Positions 12,980-24,078 of a stretch of DNA of 64,000 bases are shown here, piece after piece (the stretch's first letter is position 1; every line of letters begins with the position of its first letter). Location of the stretch: the NCBI GenBank assembly GCA_014529385.2, contig CM043963.1, forward strand, positions 69,081,912 to 69,145,911, read 5' to 3'. The position numbers and the translations under genes were made by a program. The notes beneath the pieces are model-generated. The model saw nothing but the letters and a program-made list of their open reading frames with translations, ran no database searches and was not told where the DNA came from. Source of the DNA: Adiantum capillus-veneris. Taxonomy: Eukaryota > Streptophyta > Polypodiopsida > Polypodiales > Pteridaceae.

Positions 12980-12992
12980 GCCTCCCACTTAA
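12980..12992 (-). other. Element A polypurine tract
   Basis: The minus strand reads AAGTGGGAGGC directly before the 3' LTR start TGTTGGGG. That is the usual place and composition of a copia polypurine tract, the primer for plus-strand DNA synthesis. Confidence 0.8.
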
Positions 12993-13054
12993 AGGCCAAT
13001 GTGCCTTTAAGCAAGATCTACTAGTGTACAACTAATAGAAGGTGAGAGATTCTC

Positions 13055-13381
13055 TCAACCTATGCCCTCTGACTCTCGATGAGCTAGTGCATCCGGCTCT
13101 ACTGATAGACAAACATCCCACTGCGGAAGCCACACAGAGCTAGCTCCAAGCTCTGCAAATAGTCTATAAGAGCTCATGCACTCCTGCAAGTATCGGTCCA
13201 ATACCTGCAAACCTTTCCTATGCTCTATGCCGAGATCAATCATCGAACGACTGATCAACCCTGCTGCAAATGCTCCCACTACAGCTGCTATGTCGGGCCT
13301 CGAGATCAGCATCTCGTACATGAGGACACCGAATGTTGATGCAACCTTGGTAACCTCTGCCACCTCCAACTCAGAACTCAA
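13055..13381 (-). pseudogene. Copia RT/RNase H junction remnant
   Basis: The frame contains EVAEVTKVASTFGVLMYEML followed by ISRPDIAAVVGAF and a later DRYLQE. This matches the copia segment normally read as S(A/T)VGSLMYAM-TRPDI-AVG-LRYL, which lies between reverse transcriptase and RNase H. The match is imperfect and no catalytic residues of RT are present, so it is the tail left after a large internal deletion. It sits right after the protease-like frame, showing that integrase and RT are missing rather than elsewhere. Confidence 0.7.
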
Positions 13382-13435
13382 CTCATGGAAATCCTGTCCC
13401 CTATCATAGAGACCATGGCACTCTGACTCCGAGCT

Positions 13436-14428
13436 CTAGAGTGACTCCTCGTGCCCACCACATATCACATGTGTACCAAGAGTATCCATATGTCCTGAAT
13501 CTGCATCAAGCTCTAGCATAAGCATATCAAGAAATGACTCCACAATAGCTGACATCTCAGCATCCATGTGAGTCATCTCTGTCATCACCTCTGATGACTC
13601 ATCTTGCTGTGACTCACTAGAGCTGTCCCGCTCTACCTGTGTATCCGTAGACGCAACCTGCACAACAAGGTCACTGCTCTGCACTCCATGCAAAGCATCC
13701 TGCAACCCACAAGAAAAAGAGACTCGCCTGCTCTCTCGCTCTCTACCTGGCTGCATGATCACAGAGACAACACCGTCTCTCCCGTGATCCACATGCAATG
13801 GGTAACCTGTACCACTCCTGGCACCTCTCGCAATCACTAGCGAACCCAAATGCATCACAAAATCTCGTTCTCGTAGCGAAATCTGACATCCACAATCTCT
13901 AAGCTGACCAATCGAGATCAAACTCACTGTCAAATCTGGTACATAGCGCACATGTCGTAACAAGTAAGATGCACCACTCGGTAATGACAGTCTCACATCT
14001 CCTGCACCTGCTATCGCATGCACCGATCCATCGGTCAAACGTACATTGCCAAGCATCCCGCTAGAATAGCTAAATAACCATGCACGATGCGGCGTGACAT
14101 GAAACATAGCATCTGCGTCTAGCAACCATTGCGAAGGGAGTGCACTATCCACATGTATAGCATCTCGTGCATAGCAGGAGGTAAAAGTGACATCCCCGTC
14201 ACTAATATACTCCGACACTACATGTGCCTCAACCGTCAAAGCAACTGAGTCCATGGCATCACTACATACATCTCTGAGACTGCCATGTCTCCTACGATGT
14301 CTCATACAACGAAAACAACGTCGTCTAATGTGTCCAGAATGACCACAATACCAACATGTCACCTGTCGGCGTGCTCGTGAATGTACATGTCTCACACAAG
14401 TTCGTGATGACTCAGATCTATCATACAT
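13436..14428 (-). pseudogene. Copia gag zinc knuckle plus protease/pre-integrase region
   Basis: Near residue 25 is a perfect CCHC knuckle, CWYCGHSGHIRRRC, the RNA-binding end of gag. Further on comes WLLDADAMFHVTPHR, where functional copia proteases have L-D-S-G-A-S. The catalytic Asp remains but the Ser-Gly pair is replaced by Ala-Asp. Then comes the typical pre-integrase segment LRHVRYVPDLTVSLISIGQL. The C-terminal third is acidic and Ser-rich and matches nothing I know. The frame follows gag after a TAA. The protease is very probably inactive, so the element relied on factors from elsewhere. Confidence 0.85.
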
Positions 14429-14434
14429 ATCATA

Positions 14435-14716
14435 TTATCTGTGCCAAAGTGCTCTCGTAGTAGTCTCATACATAACAAGAGCATATACAGATTCCGCAAG
14501 GTGCAAAGAGAGTGTAGATAGTGCCATCTCCTCTAGCTCCTGCCATTGATCGTCAAACAAGCATGAAGGTCTACCTGCATCACCACTCAATGGTCCATGC
14601 AACCCTCGCTGTGTCAATGCGTCAAGCATACACTCTCTCCATGCCGCAAAGTCTGACCCATCAAACACGCGCATCTGTGAGAGGTCACAATCTGATCGAT
14701 CACTTGTCTCTGCCAT
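14435..14716 (-). pseudogene. Copia gag N-terminal domain
   Basis: Starting at ATG 14716 the product begins MAETSDRSDCDLSQMRVFDG, then DFAAWRECMLDALTQRGL, and ends in TTTRALWHR before a TAA. The F-D-G-x-x-F-x-x-W opening and the closing T-A-x-x-L-W motif are the typical copia gag (UBN2-like) frame. The middle and C-terminal part of gag up to the zinc knuckle is missing, so this is a deletion derivative. I chose the internal ATG because the 55 codons upstream show no gag similarity. Confidence 0.82.
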
Positions 14717-15174
14717 GAGCACAATGTAGCAAACTAGAAAGCAAAACCACCTCATCAACAACACCTGGAAACTGTCTACCAATATGGCCAGAAACACAAT
14801 GTAAAACCTGTGAGACACACTCCAAAATAGAGCTCCCGCAATGTCAATACAAGCCTCGCATGCTCTAGTATCACACTGCAATCTGTGAGCTAATCACCAA
14901 GCCCACACTGTACGGTATCGATGCATACACACGCACAAATCTCCCACCTTCACAGAACACCACACGCAAATGCTGAGTGCAACCTTCAATCTCTACCTAG
15001 ATCGCATAAATGATACGCATAAAACTCCTGGGGAAATTTCACCAGAGTTTCGACGCACAATGGCTATCAACACAAAATAACCATTGTCCTGCAAGCTCAA
15101 TACAATGATCAATCAATGCGCATCAAACTACACTCAACATACATGCATAAGCTCTGCAAAACTATGGCAAACAA
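14717..15174 (-). other. Element A leader, part left of element B
   Basis: This is internal sequence of element A between its gag start and the nested element B. No protein motif is visible on the minus strand; it probably belongs to the 5' untranslated leader that continues at 24079-24768. Confidence 0.55.
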
Positions 15175-15200
15175 TGCTCGAGATCACAAGACTCTCCCAC

Positions 15201-16767
15201 CCTAAATGATTTTCTCATATTAAACTGATCATTTAATGTGGGGAAGTGCCAAGGGAGAAAAAGCTAGAATATTGGTTAAGTTAGCAGGCCGGCCACAGTA
15301 GGGATCCAAAGGAGGGAAAATAGGGATCCAAAGGGGGGGCCATCTGCAAAAGAGCCATGTGAAACAATGGGCCAAAAAGACCCTAAGGTTCAGCCCATTA
15401 AGACTTCCAAAATGCTAAGGTTCCAAAATTCAAAGGTTGTGTCCAAAGGTCAACCCTAGGGAAAATTGGATGCTTTGTGTGTGCCCTAAAAGTCTTTCTA
15501 CATCCCTACATGGGAGGGGGCGAGCCCCAAAGCTAGGGGATGAGAGAGAAAGCCACACACACACACACACAGGCTCCCTTTACACAAAGGGAATGAGGGA
15601 CACATGTCAGCTCCCTAGGCCAGATGCCCACAAGGTGTGCCCAATTCCTATTGGAAGACCCTTGAAGTGGACCAATGAGAATTAAGCTAGAGTAAATCTA
15701 GTTTAATTAACTTAAAAACATTTAATAAAAGAAACCAATGAGAATTAAGTCTCCTAGAAGACTATTGGGTAGTCTCCCAAGGGGTCCAATGAGCATTCAG
15801 GAGCCCCATGGCTTGCCTGATTCCTATTGGCCAGGAGGCAAAGGGGTCCAATGAGAGTTTAGTTTAATTATTTAATTACCTAAAGCTCTCACAAAAGGGG
15901 AAAGGGGGACACATGTCTAAAGGCTATCACTTATGCTGCTTAATTCCTATTGGCTTGACCTGGGGAGGTCCAATGAAGCAAAGGCCAGACTTATTTAGCA
16001 GCTAGGGCTCGCCCAAGAGAGAGGGGGGGGCTGATTTTTGCTTGGCATTGACACACGCACTCTCACACTTGACCATGTGTGAAGGGAAAATACTCTATCT
16101 CCTCCCAAGCTTTAATGGAGAGCTCATCACCTACTCCAAGCTTGTGAGATAGAAGCCTACATCAACACTCTCTTGGCATGTGGATGCAAATCCAACCAAG
16201 AGCCAAGCTCCAATGCATGCTCATCTTCTCTACCAAGCTAATTACTAAGCTAAGCTATGCTAATATGAGTGATTATGTGAGGAGATGTACTTCTTTCTCG
16301 TAAGTTACTTCTTTTTCCTCTCAATCTACTCTCATACCCTGCTAGCTCTCACCATCTTCGAAGGTGTGTGAGGTCTTGGGTCTGAGAACGGGGATAATTC
16401 AAGTTGTGTTTGATTAAGTGTTTTGCTTGGTGTATGAAGCTTCCATCTTCATTGCACTAGCTAGTATTGAAGGAACACAAAGAATTGTATTGTACAATGT
16501 CTCTCTTGATGGGAGAAACCATAATACAAAGCCTTTTGGAGGGGGGACCGGCTCCATGCAAATCCGGTCCTCAACTGTTGTCAATAGCTTAATTGCTCTC
16601 TCTTTTGAAAGTATTGTCGATGCTATCTAACTAGGTGTTATGCTTTTTGTTGCTCTCTCCACCCAAGCACTCTTGTAATTCTCATTAGGAATCAACTCTA
16701 ATGAAATGCTCACTATGTTCATGCTAATTTCCGCTACACATAAGATTTTAGGCCATTAAATGTTACA
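15201..16767 (+). repeat. Element B 5' LTR
   Basis: It is nearly identical to 22516-24078 and ends ...GTTACA, followed after one base by the primer-binding site. It contains a CA microsatellite near 15556 and a G-run near 16025, which account for most length differences between the two LTRs. An open stretch at 16418-16630 is identical in both LTRs but has no recognisable product. The true left end may be 15175. Confidence 0.9.
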
Positions 16768-16768
16768 T

Positions 16769-16780
16769 TGGTATCAGAGC
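16769..16780 (+). other. Element B primer-binding site
   Basis: TGGTATCAGAGC starts one base after the LTR end. It is complementary to the 3' end of plant initiator methionine tRNA, the usual minus-strand primer. Confidence 0.93.
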
Positions 16781-17184
16781 TCAAGGTTTCTCTTTTCTTG
16801 CTCAAGAAGGGAGGTCCTCAAGCTAGCTACAAATGGTTGGTATTATTAATTGCCTGTGAATAAGTAGAATAGGGATTTTTCAGCCTTGCAGTGCGCCTGC
16901 CTTTGTGCAGTTAACGGGGCATCACCGTCGAGAGCTATGGTCTTAATAGTGGAGTCCTACGGGGCTTGCCTACGGCTTAACCACTATTGAGCTATTAGAA
17001 GCTTGACAGGAGCCGGTGCTGTTTTGGTGTCGAAAGACCCTCTCTTCTATGCCTTGCAATTAATGGTATTCGAGCCGCGGGTACAGTAGCTTGAGTGCTT
17101 TTTCTAAAGGGGTAAAGAGGAGTAGCAACTAGGGCTTGAAGTGCCAAAGTACACCTAAAAAATTTACACCTAAAAGTTGTTAGA
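16781..17184 (+). other. Element B untranslated leader
   Basis: About 400 bases lie between the primer-binding site and the gag ATG. No protein motif is visible; packaging signals are expected here for the family but cannot be recognised from sequence alone. Confidence 0.6.
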
Positions 17185-20100
17185 ATGGCTGACAATATTA
17201 AAGAGAGTGAAATTAATGTTGATAACTTTGATTTTGCTCATGAGCAAGCTACTAATGATGCTTCAATGCTTGTTAATTATCTTGTTTCTAGGCTTCAACA
17301 AGCCATGGGCAATCCATCTCTCCATAGTGAAGTGCAACGGCAGCTCCGTGCTCACGGGATTCTCCAAGCTCATCACCATGACGAGAGAACACCTAGGAAG
17401 CCTCCTTGTGAGACTACCAAAAGAGGTCTCTCTCCGATTCGGGAAGAAGAAGAGAATCCATATGAAGGGCTCAAGAACTTACTTCTTGATGATGCATCTC
17501 CTTCCCAAAGGAGAACTCAAGAGCCTCCACCGAAGGAACGAGAAATAAGCGAGTCTCCCGCCACCTCGGCGGAGATGGCTCCACGAAGACGGCGGGCTAA
17601 ACGCTCTCCATCACCACCAAAGCGGAGAAGACCATCACACTCTTCTCCACGCCATAATTCAAAGAGGGATGATAAAAAGCAAGAGAAGAAAAAGGCGAGA
17701 AAGAGGACACCCTCTTCTCCATCTTCTTCATCCTCTTCCTCTTATGAAAGCTATGGTGAAGACGACAAAGATCAAGACAAGAAAAAGGCGAGAAAGAGGT
17801 CACCCTCTTCTCCACCTTCTTCAAATTCTTCATCTTCTGAAGAAAGTGATGGTGCAACTTTTGAACCATCAAAAAGAAGAGGCCATAGAAAATCCTATGC
17901 CGCATGGAAGAGGTCGTCCAAGCTGAAGAAATTCAAAGAGGGAGGGAAGAGCATCTCTTTCCTTACCTATGATGGCACCTTCGGTGCTACAGACAAAGTT
18001 TTGGCCTTTATCCAGCAATTCGATGCGGCGTTTGGAGATGAGGGCTTCACGGAGTCCTCTAAGCTACGCCATGTAGCTATGCACTTTCAAAAGTCCGCCA
18101 GACAATGGTGGTCTAGCCTACGAGCCAACGGTGAAGCTCCACGAACATGGAAGGCTTTAAGAGCTTCCATTATGAAGCAGTTTTTGGCCACCGATGCCAA
18201 AGACAAAGTACTCACCGAATGGCGAAGCTTAAATCTCTCTCCCAATGAATCCATCCACAAATATGTAGACAAGTTTTGGGACCTACAACTCAAAGCCACT
18301 GTCTTCAAAAAGTTGGATTTTGGAGAGCAAAAGCAACAATTTTGTGCGGGCTTAACCGAAGAAATGGCGGAGTATGTCAACTCCCAAAGGCCACGTACCA
18401 TATCGGCGGTAATACACCATACTATGGTGGCCTCGCGAATCAATTTCCAAACGGGGGGTAAAAGAAATAATAAGCCCCCGGAAAACAAGGGTTCCAATGA
18501 GCCTAAGGGGAAGGACAATGTCCAAAAGTCTCCTAAGGGCAATTCCAACAAAGCTAAAGAGAAGGGAGTTTACAAAGGAAAGAATAAACTCTCTCCTGAA
18601 GAGCTTGAGCGTTATCGTAAAGATAACCGGTGTTTCAAGTGCGGCGAACAAGGGCATGCGTACCGCGCTTGTCCCCAAAAGAACAACCGCCAAGATCCTC
18701 CTAGAGCTTCTTTGGTTGAAATCCAAGAGGAGGAGATTCACCAAACTCACCACAAAGGATCTCCTCTATGCCATGCTTGGGGAAAGGTAAGAGAACATGA
18801 TGCTTTTATTCTCTTTGACCCTGGTTCTACTCACAATTTTATATCTATGGAGTTAGCCACCAAGCTAGGCATACAATCCTACGAGATGGGAGATATCCTA
18901 CCCGCAGACAGTGCCTTCAAGGGGCAAGAAGCTTCAGTCACTCCCTTAATCGGGAAATTGAGGCTTCATGTCCAAGGCTATGTGGACAAAGAGGACTTCT
19001 TTATCTCTCCTCTCAAGCATGAGGATGTAATCCTAGGGGCACCATGGTTTGACCGCCTGGCTGCCCATGTTAAATTTCCTGAAAGGAGAATCTCCTTTAA
19101 GTTCAGGGAAAAGGACATGTATATAGATGCTAGGGAGATGGGTAACACCATCCCCATTGTACATACACCAGCTTTCAACAAGTCAATAAAGAGCTCTATT
19201 TCCGTGTACATGATTTTTGTTAAAGATTCTCAAAATGAACCTAATGCTTTAACAAAAGAAAATAAAAGCAACCAAAAGGAATTAGAGTTATCCAATTTTC
19301 TCAAGGGGTTTCAAGATGTTTTTATTGACGACATCCCTTGTGAGCTACCTCCTAAACGAGGTAATGACGACCATGCAATTGAACTTCTTCCAGGAAGTTC
19401 ACCGCCTAACAAACCTCCTTATAGAGTTTCTCAAGCTCAACAAGAGGAGATTATGCGGCAAGTGCATGAGTTAGTTGAGAAGGGCATGGTTAGGCCTAGC
19501 TCATCTCCATTTTGCTCACCTGTGCTATTAGTGCAAAAGAAAGACGGCACATATCGTATGTGTGTCGACTATAGAGCACTAAATAGGATCACTATCAAGA
19601 ATAGGTTTCCCGTTCCACAGGTAGAAGACCTATTTGATAAGCTACAAGGATCGACCTACTTCAGTAGGATTGACCTAAAAAGTGGCTATCATCAAATAAG
19701 GATAGTTGATCAAGACATTGTAAAGACCGCATTTCGTACTACATTTGGTCTTTACGAATACATTGTCATGCCTTTTGGCTTGACTAATGCACCAGCCACA
19801 TTCAACCGCTTGATGGAGAAGCTGTTCAGGCCTCATCGAACCTTCACTGGAGTGTTCTTTGATGATATTATCATCTACTCTAATTCATTGGAGGAACACA
19901 AGCAACACCTCCAGGTAATATTTCAAGTTTTAAGAGAGAATAAACTTTATGTTAATCGAAAGAAAAGTGAATTTTTCTTGCAAGAGATTCAATATTTAGG
20001 TCACATTATCTCTCAAGATGGAATCCAAATGGATCCATCCAAGTTAGAGGTAATAAAAGGATGGCCTAAACCAAGGAATCTTCATGAACTAAGAAGCTTT

Positions 20101-20355
20101 ATAGGTATGTGTGCATACTATAGACGCTTCATAGAAAAGTTCTCACAAATTGCGGGACCATTACATGACCTAACAAAGAAAAATGTTAGGTATACGTGGT
20201 CTGCTAAGGAGAACAATGCTTTCGAAAAGCTTAAAGAAAAGCTTATCTCTCAACCTGTGCTTACACTACCGGATCTCTCAAAACCATTTGAGGTCCAATG
20301 TGATGCTTGTGGTGATTGCCTTGGGGCTGTTTACTCCAAGAAGGGCACGCCATAG
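17185..20355 (+). pseudogene. Element B gag-protease-RT frame, ending at a frameshift
   Basis: One frame of 1056 codons begins at ATG 17185. Residues about 130-230 are basic and Ser-rich, with a duplicated KKKARKR-(S/T)-PSS block. Gag core motifs follow (ARQWWSSL), then the knuckle CFKCGEQGHAYRAC near residue 483 and the protease site LFDPGSTHNFIS near 545, with Pro where Ser or Thr is usual. RT motifs follow: RMCVDYRALNRITIKN, FSRIDLKSGYHQI, MPFGLTNAPATF and FFDDIIIYS (the Y/FxDD box) near 890. RNase H starts with FEVQCDACGDCLGAV. The frame then breaks at about 20330 and stops at TAG, because one base is missing in a short T-run. Gag and pol share one frame, as in several chromovirus groups. 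Confidence 0.95.
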
Positions 20356-20920
20356 GCTATGAGAGTCGAAGGCTCGACCCTGTTGAGCAAGCTCTAGGCA
20401 TATACGAAAAAGAACTCCTTGCAGTTCTACATGCCTTAGACTCATGGAAGCACTATTTATTGGGGACTCCTTTCATTCTGCGAACGGATCACCAAAGTCT
20501 TAAGTACTTCATGACGCAGACCAAGCTCTCCGACAAACAAATGAGGTGGGCAAATTTCCTTTCGCAATTTCATTTTCATATTGCTCACATTGCTGGCAAG
20601 CATAATCAAGTAGCCGATGCACTCTCAAGACGACCGAGAGTGAATGCGGTTTCCATAGCAACTCACAATGATCTATCTTTAATGATAGATGAGTATGCTA
20701 TTGATCCCGATTTTAGAGATGTGATTTCAGCCCTTGCATTAGGGAAGAAAGAAGAACCATTTACTTTACAAGATGGTTATCTTCTCTATGGCAATAGACT
20801 ATGCGTTACTAACTCACTACGTGAGAAAGTAATGTATGAATCTCATGCTCCCCCATATGCGGGGCATAGAGGGATTCAGTCTACCCTAAAGGGAATTGAA
20901 ACATATTTTATTGGCCTACC
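20316..20920 (+). pseudogene. Element B RNase H and integrase zinc-finger start (second frame)
   Basis: Past the frameshift the RNase H domain continues: GYESRRLDPVEQALGIYEKE, LRTDHQSLKYF and HIAGKHNQVADALSRRP. These are standard Ty3/gypsy RNase H motifs. Near the end comes the H-x-H part of the integrase zinc finger, ESHAPPYAGHRGIQ. This frame ends at TGA next to the ATG at 20921 because of a second one-base loss in a T-run near 20910. It is not a separate gene. Confidence 0.93.
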
Positions 20921-22132
20921 ATGAAAGTGAACATACATGAGTATGTTTCCAAATGTGTGGTATGTCAAAAGACAAAATTTGATAGAGGGAAGCAACTTGG
21001 ATTGCTTCAACCCTTGCCAATCCCTAATTCACCGTGGGAGAGCATATCCATGGATTTTATCTTTGGATTGCCTAAGTCTATCCATGGGAATACGGGAATA
21101 TGGACGATAGTAGACAGGTTCAGTAAACAAGCTCATTTTATACCTGTCAAAAAGACTATCAAAGCCCATCAAATGGCAACCCTCTTCATTTCACAAATTT
21201 TCAAGTACCATGGCTTGCCAATGTCCATAGTGTCGGATAGAGATCCTAGAATGACCAGTAATTTCTGGAAGGGTCTCTTTGAGAATTTAGGAACAAGGCT
21301 AAACTTCTCTTCGGCCTATCATCCACAAACTGATGGCCAAAGTGAAATAGCTAACCTAACTATTCTCGATCTACTAAAAGCCTATGTAACGGAAGTAGAT
21401 CAAAGATCCCAATGGGAGAAGTACTTACCCTTAGTAGAGTATGCTTACAATAACACTGTACATACTTCTACAGGAAAAGCACCTTTCGAGGTAATTGAGG
21501 GAAGATCAAAAAGTCCCTTGCTACTTAAGGTACATGGGAAGATCTTCGCTGCAGATGAGTATAGCCGAGACCTACAAGAATCTTTCCAAAAGATTAAGGA
21601 TGCTATCTCTATCTCACAGCAAAGGCAAAAGGCTGCTGCTGACAAGCACAGAAGAGCCCAAGCCTTTAAAGAAAACGATTGGGTCTTGTTAAAGTTTCCC
21701 AAGGCTCGATTAAGGCACACGACGGGCAAGAATCCTACGGGCCACCAAAAGTACTATGCTAAACTAGCAAAAAGGTACTATGGTCCCTTCCAGATTCTTA
21801 GGCCAATCAATGAGATGGCCTATCAACTTAAGTTGCCCAATCATTGGCTCATACACAATGCTTTTCATGTGAGCCTCTTAAAGCCTTACAAAGGAGAGCC
21901 ACCTCAAGAACCAACTATTGAAGACCCACCGGAGATCGAGGACCACGAGGAGGTGCTGCAGCCCGAGTCCATTCTCCGACATGAAGACAAGGTATTAAGA
22001 GGCGGTAAGACTATCAGACGATATCTTATTAAGTTTAAGAATTATCCTTTTGAAGATGCTAGATGGATGCAAGGCATACAATTAAAGGATAACCTAAACC
22101 TTGTCAATGCTTACAATGTTTCCCAAGAGTAA
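20921..22132 (+). pseudogene. Element B integrase with C-terminal chromodomain (third frame)
   Basis: The frame starts with the second half of the integrase zinc finger (YVSKCVVCQKTK). The catalytic core is intact in its key residues: Asp in SMDFIFGLP, Asp in IVSDRDPRMTSNFW and Glu in YHPQTDGQSEIAN, the D-D-E triad. A GPFQIL...YQLKLP...HNAFHVSLLKPY segment follows, then a chromodomain: ILRHEDKVLRGGKTIRRYLI and KFKNYPFEDARW. Chromodomains of this class are thought to guide integration into marked chromatin. The integrase core is probably functional as a protein, but it is out of frame with the rest of pol. Confidence 0.95.
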
Positions 22133-22476
22133 GCAAATGTACAAAATGTTAAAAATGAACAAAAATGTTTGTCTTATAAGACTCTCTTTTTCTTTATTTG
22201 TGCACAAAAATGAAGTAGTATGCATGCTTAGATCAAGTTTGTGGGGACGACGTCTCCCAAACACCAAGTAGAGCTTGTCACTCTACTATGGAAGACTGAT
22301 AGGACTAATGTGCAGACATGCTTGCGGCAGCCTCAGGCTCTCAAGCGCCAAATGGACTAGTCATCCATTATGGAATGATGTCGTAGGGTAACATAGGGAT
22401 CCTCTACCCGCTAAGAAAAGGACTCATGCATATGCTTTATCTTCTCTACACCATAGTCGAGGATGACTATGATTTC
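22133..22476 (+). other. Element B 3' untranslated region
   Basis: About 340 bases lie between the pol stop and the polypurine tract. No frame or motif is visible. Such a spacer is common in chromoviruses. Confidence 0.55.
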
Positions 22477-22489
22477 AAGAGAGAGGTAA
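22477..22489 (+). other. Element B polypurine tract
   Basis: AAGAGAGAGGTAA precedes TGTCATAATAATC, a plausible true start of the 3' LTR. The region of clear similarity to the 5' LTR begins 26 bases later, at 22516. Confidence 0.7.
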
Positions 22490-22515
22490 TGTCATAATAA
22501 TCAATATCTAATTCT

Positions 22516-24078
22516 CCTAAATGATTTTCTCATATTAAACTGATCATTTAATGTGGGGAAGTGCCAAGGGAGAAAAAGCTAGAATATTGGTTAAGTTAGC
22601 AGACCGGCCACAGTAGGGATCCAAAGGAGGGAAAATAGGGATCCAAAGGGGGGGCCATCTGCAAAAGAGCCATGTGAAACAATGGGCCAAAAAGACCCTA
22701 AGGTTCAGCCCATTAAGACTTCCAAAATGCTAAGGTTCCAAAATTCAAAGGTTGTGTCCAAAGGTCAACCCTAGGGAAAATTGGATGCTTTGTGTGTGCC
22801 CTAAAAGTCTTTCTACATCCCTACATGGGAGGGGGCGAGCCCCAAAGCTAGGGGATGAGAGAGAAAGCCACACACACACACACAGGCTCCCTTTACACAA
22901 AGGGAATGAGGGACACATGTCAGCTCCCTAGGCCAGATGCCCACAAGGTGTGCCCAATTCCTATTGGAAGACCCTTGAAGTGGACCAATGAGAATTAAGC
23001 TAGAGTAAATCTAGTTTAATTAATTAAAAACATTTAATAAAAGAAACCAATGAGAATTAAGTCTCCTAGAAGACTATTGGGCAGTCTCCCAAGGGGTCCA
23101 ATGAGCATTCAGGAGCCCCATGGCTTGCCTGATTCCTATTGGCCAGGAGGCAAAGGGGTCCAATGAGAGTTTAGTTTAATTATTTAATTACCTAAAGCTC
23201 TCACAAAAGGGGAAAGGGGGACACATGTCTAAAGGCTATCACTTATGCTGCTTAATTCCTATTGGCTTGACCTGGGGAGGTCCAATGAAGCAAAGGCCAG
23301 ACTTATTTAGCAGCTAGGGCTCGCCCAAGAGAGAGGGGGGGCTGATTTTTGCTTGGCATTGACACACACACTCTCACACTTGACCATGTGTGAAGGGAAA
23401 ATACTCTATCTCCTCCCAAGCTTTAATGGAGAGCTCATCACCTACTCCAAGCTTGTGAGATAGAAGCCTACATCAACACTCTCTTGGCATGTGGATGCAA
23501 ATCCAACCAAGAGCCAAGCTCCAATGCATGCTCATCTTCTCTACCAAGCTAATTACTAAGCTAAGCTATGCTAATATGAGTGATTATGTGAGGAGATGTA
23601 CTTCTTTCTCGTAAGTTACTTCTTTTTCCTCTCAATCTACTCTCATACCCTGCTAGCTCTCACCATCTTCGAAGGTGTGTGAGGTCTTGGGTCTGAGAAC
23701 GGGGATAATTCAAGTTGTATTTGATTAAGTGTTTTGCTTGGTGTATGAAGCTTCCATCTTCATTGCACTAGCTAGTATTGAAGGAACACAAAGAATTGTA
23801 TTGTACAATGTCTCTCTTGATGGGAGAAACCATAATACAAAGCCTTTTGGAGGGGGGACCGGCTCCATGCAAATCCGGTCCTCAACTGTTGTCAATAGCT
23901 TAATTGCTCTCTCTTTTGAAAGTATTGTCGATGCTATCTAACTAGGTGTTATGCTTTTTGTTGCTCTCTCCACCCAAGCACTCTTGTAATTCTCATTAGG
24001 AATCAACTCTAATGAAATGCTCACTATGTTCATGCTAATTTCCGCTACACATAAGATTTTAGGCCATTAAATGTTACA
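22516..24078 (+). repeat. Element B 3' LTR
   Basis: It is nearly identical to 15201-16767 and ends ...GTTACA at 24078, then returns to element A sequence (GCAAACCATCC). Differences seen are about four substitutions and three small indels in simple repeats. By its TG start the LTR may extend left to 22490. Confidence 0.93.

Larger units (their letters stand above)
15175..24078 (+). mobile_element. Element B: young chromodomain Ty3/gypsy retrotransposon nested in A
   Basis: Two LTRs of about 1.56 kb differ by about four substitutions and a few small indels. Between them are the primer-binding site TGGTATCAGAGC (16769), a gag-pol region on the plus strand (17185-22132) with CCHC knuckle, protease, RT, RNase H, integrase and chromodomain, and a polypurine tract. 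It is a chromovirus. It lies inside element A and is therefore younger. Clear LTR identity starts at 15201 and 22516. The 26 bases before those points start TG in both LTRs (15175 and 22490) but do not resemble each other, so the exact left end and the target duplication are unsettled. Confidence 0.93.

Noticed and set aside
16418-16630. 70-codon frame in the element B LTR, identical in the other LTR
   Set aside because: Identity is explained by the youth of the LTR pair; the product has no motif. Kept only as a remark.
16769-16780. tRNA gene signal at TGGTATCAGAGC sites (also 37775, 24769, 59796)
   Set aside because: These are 12-base primer-binding sites next to LTRs, not tRNA genes; no cloverleaf is present.
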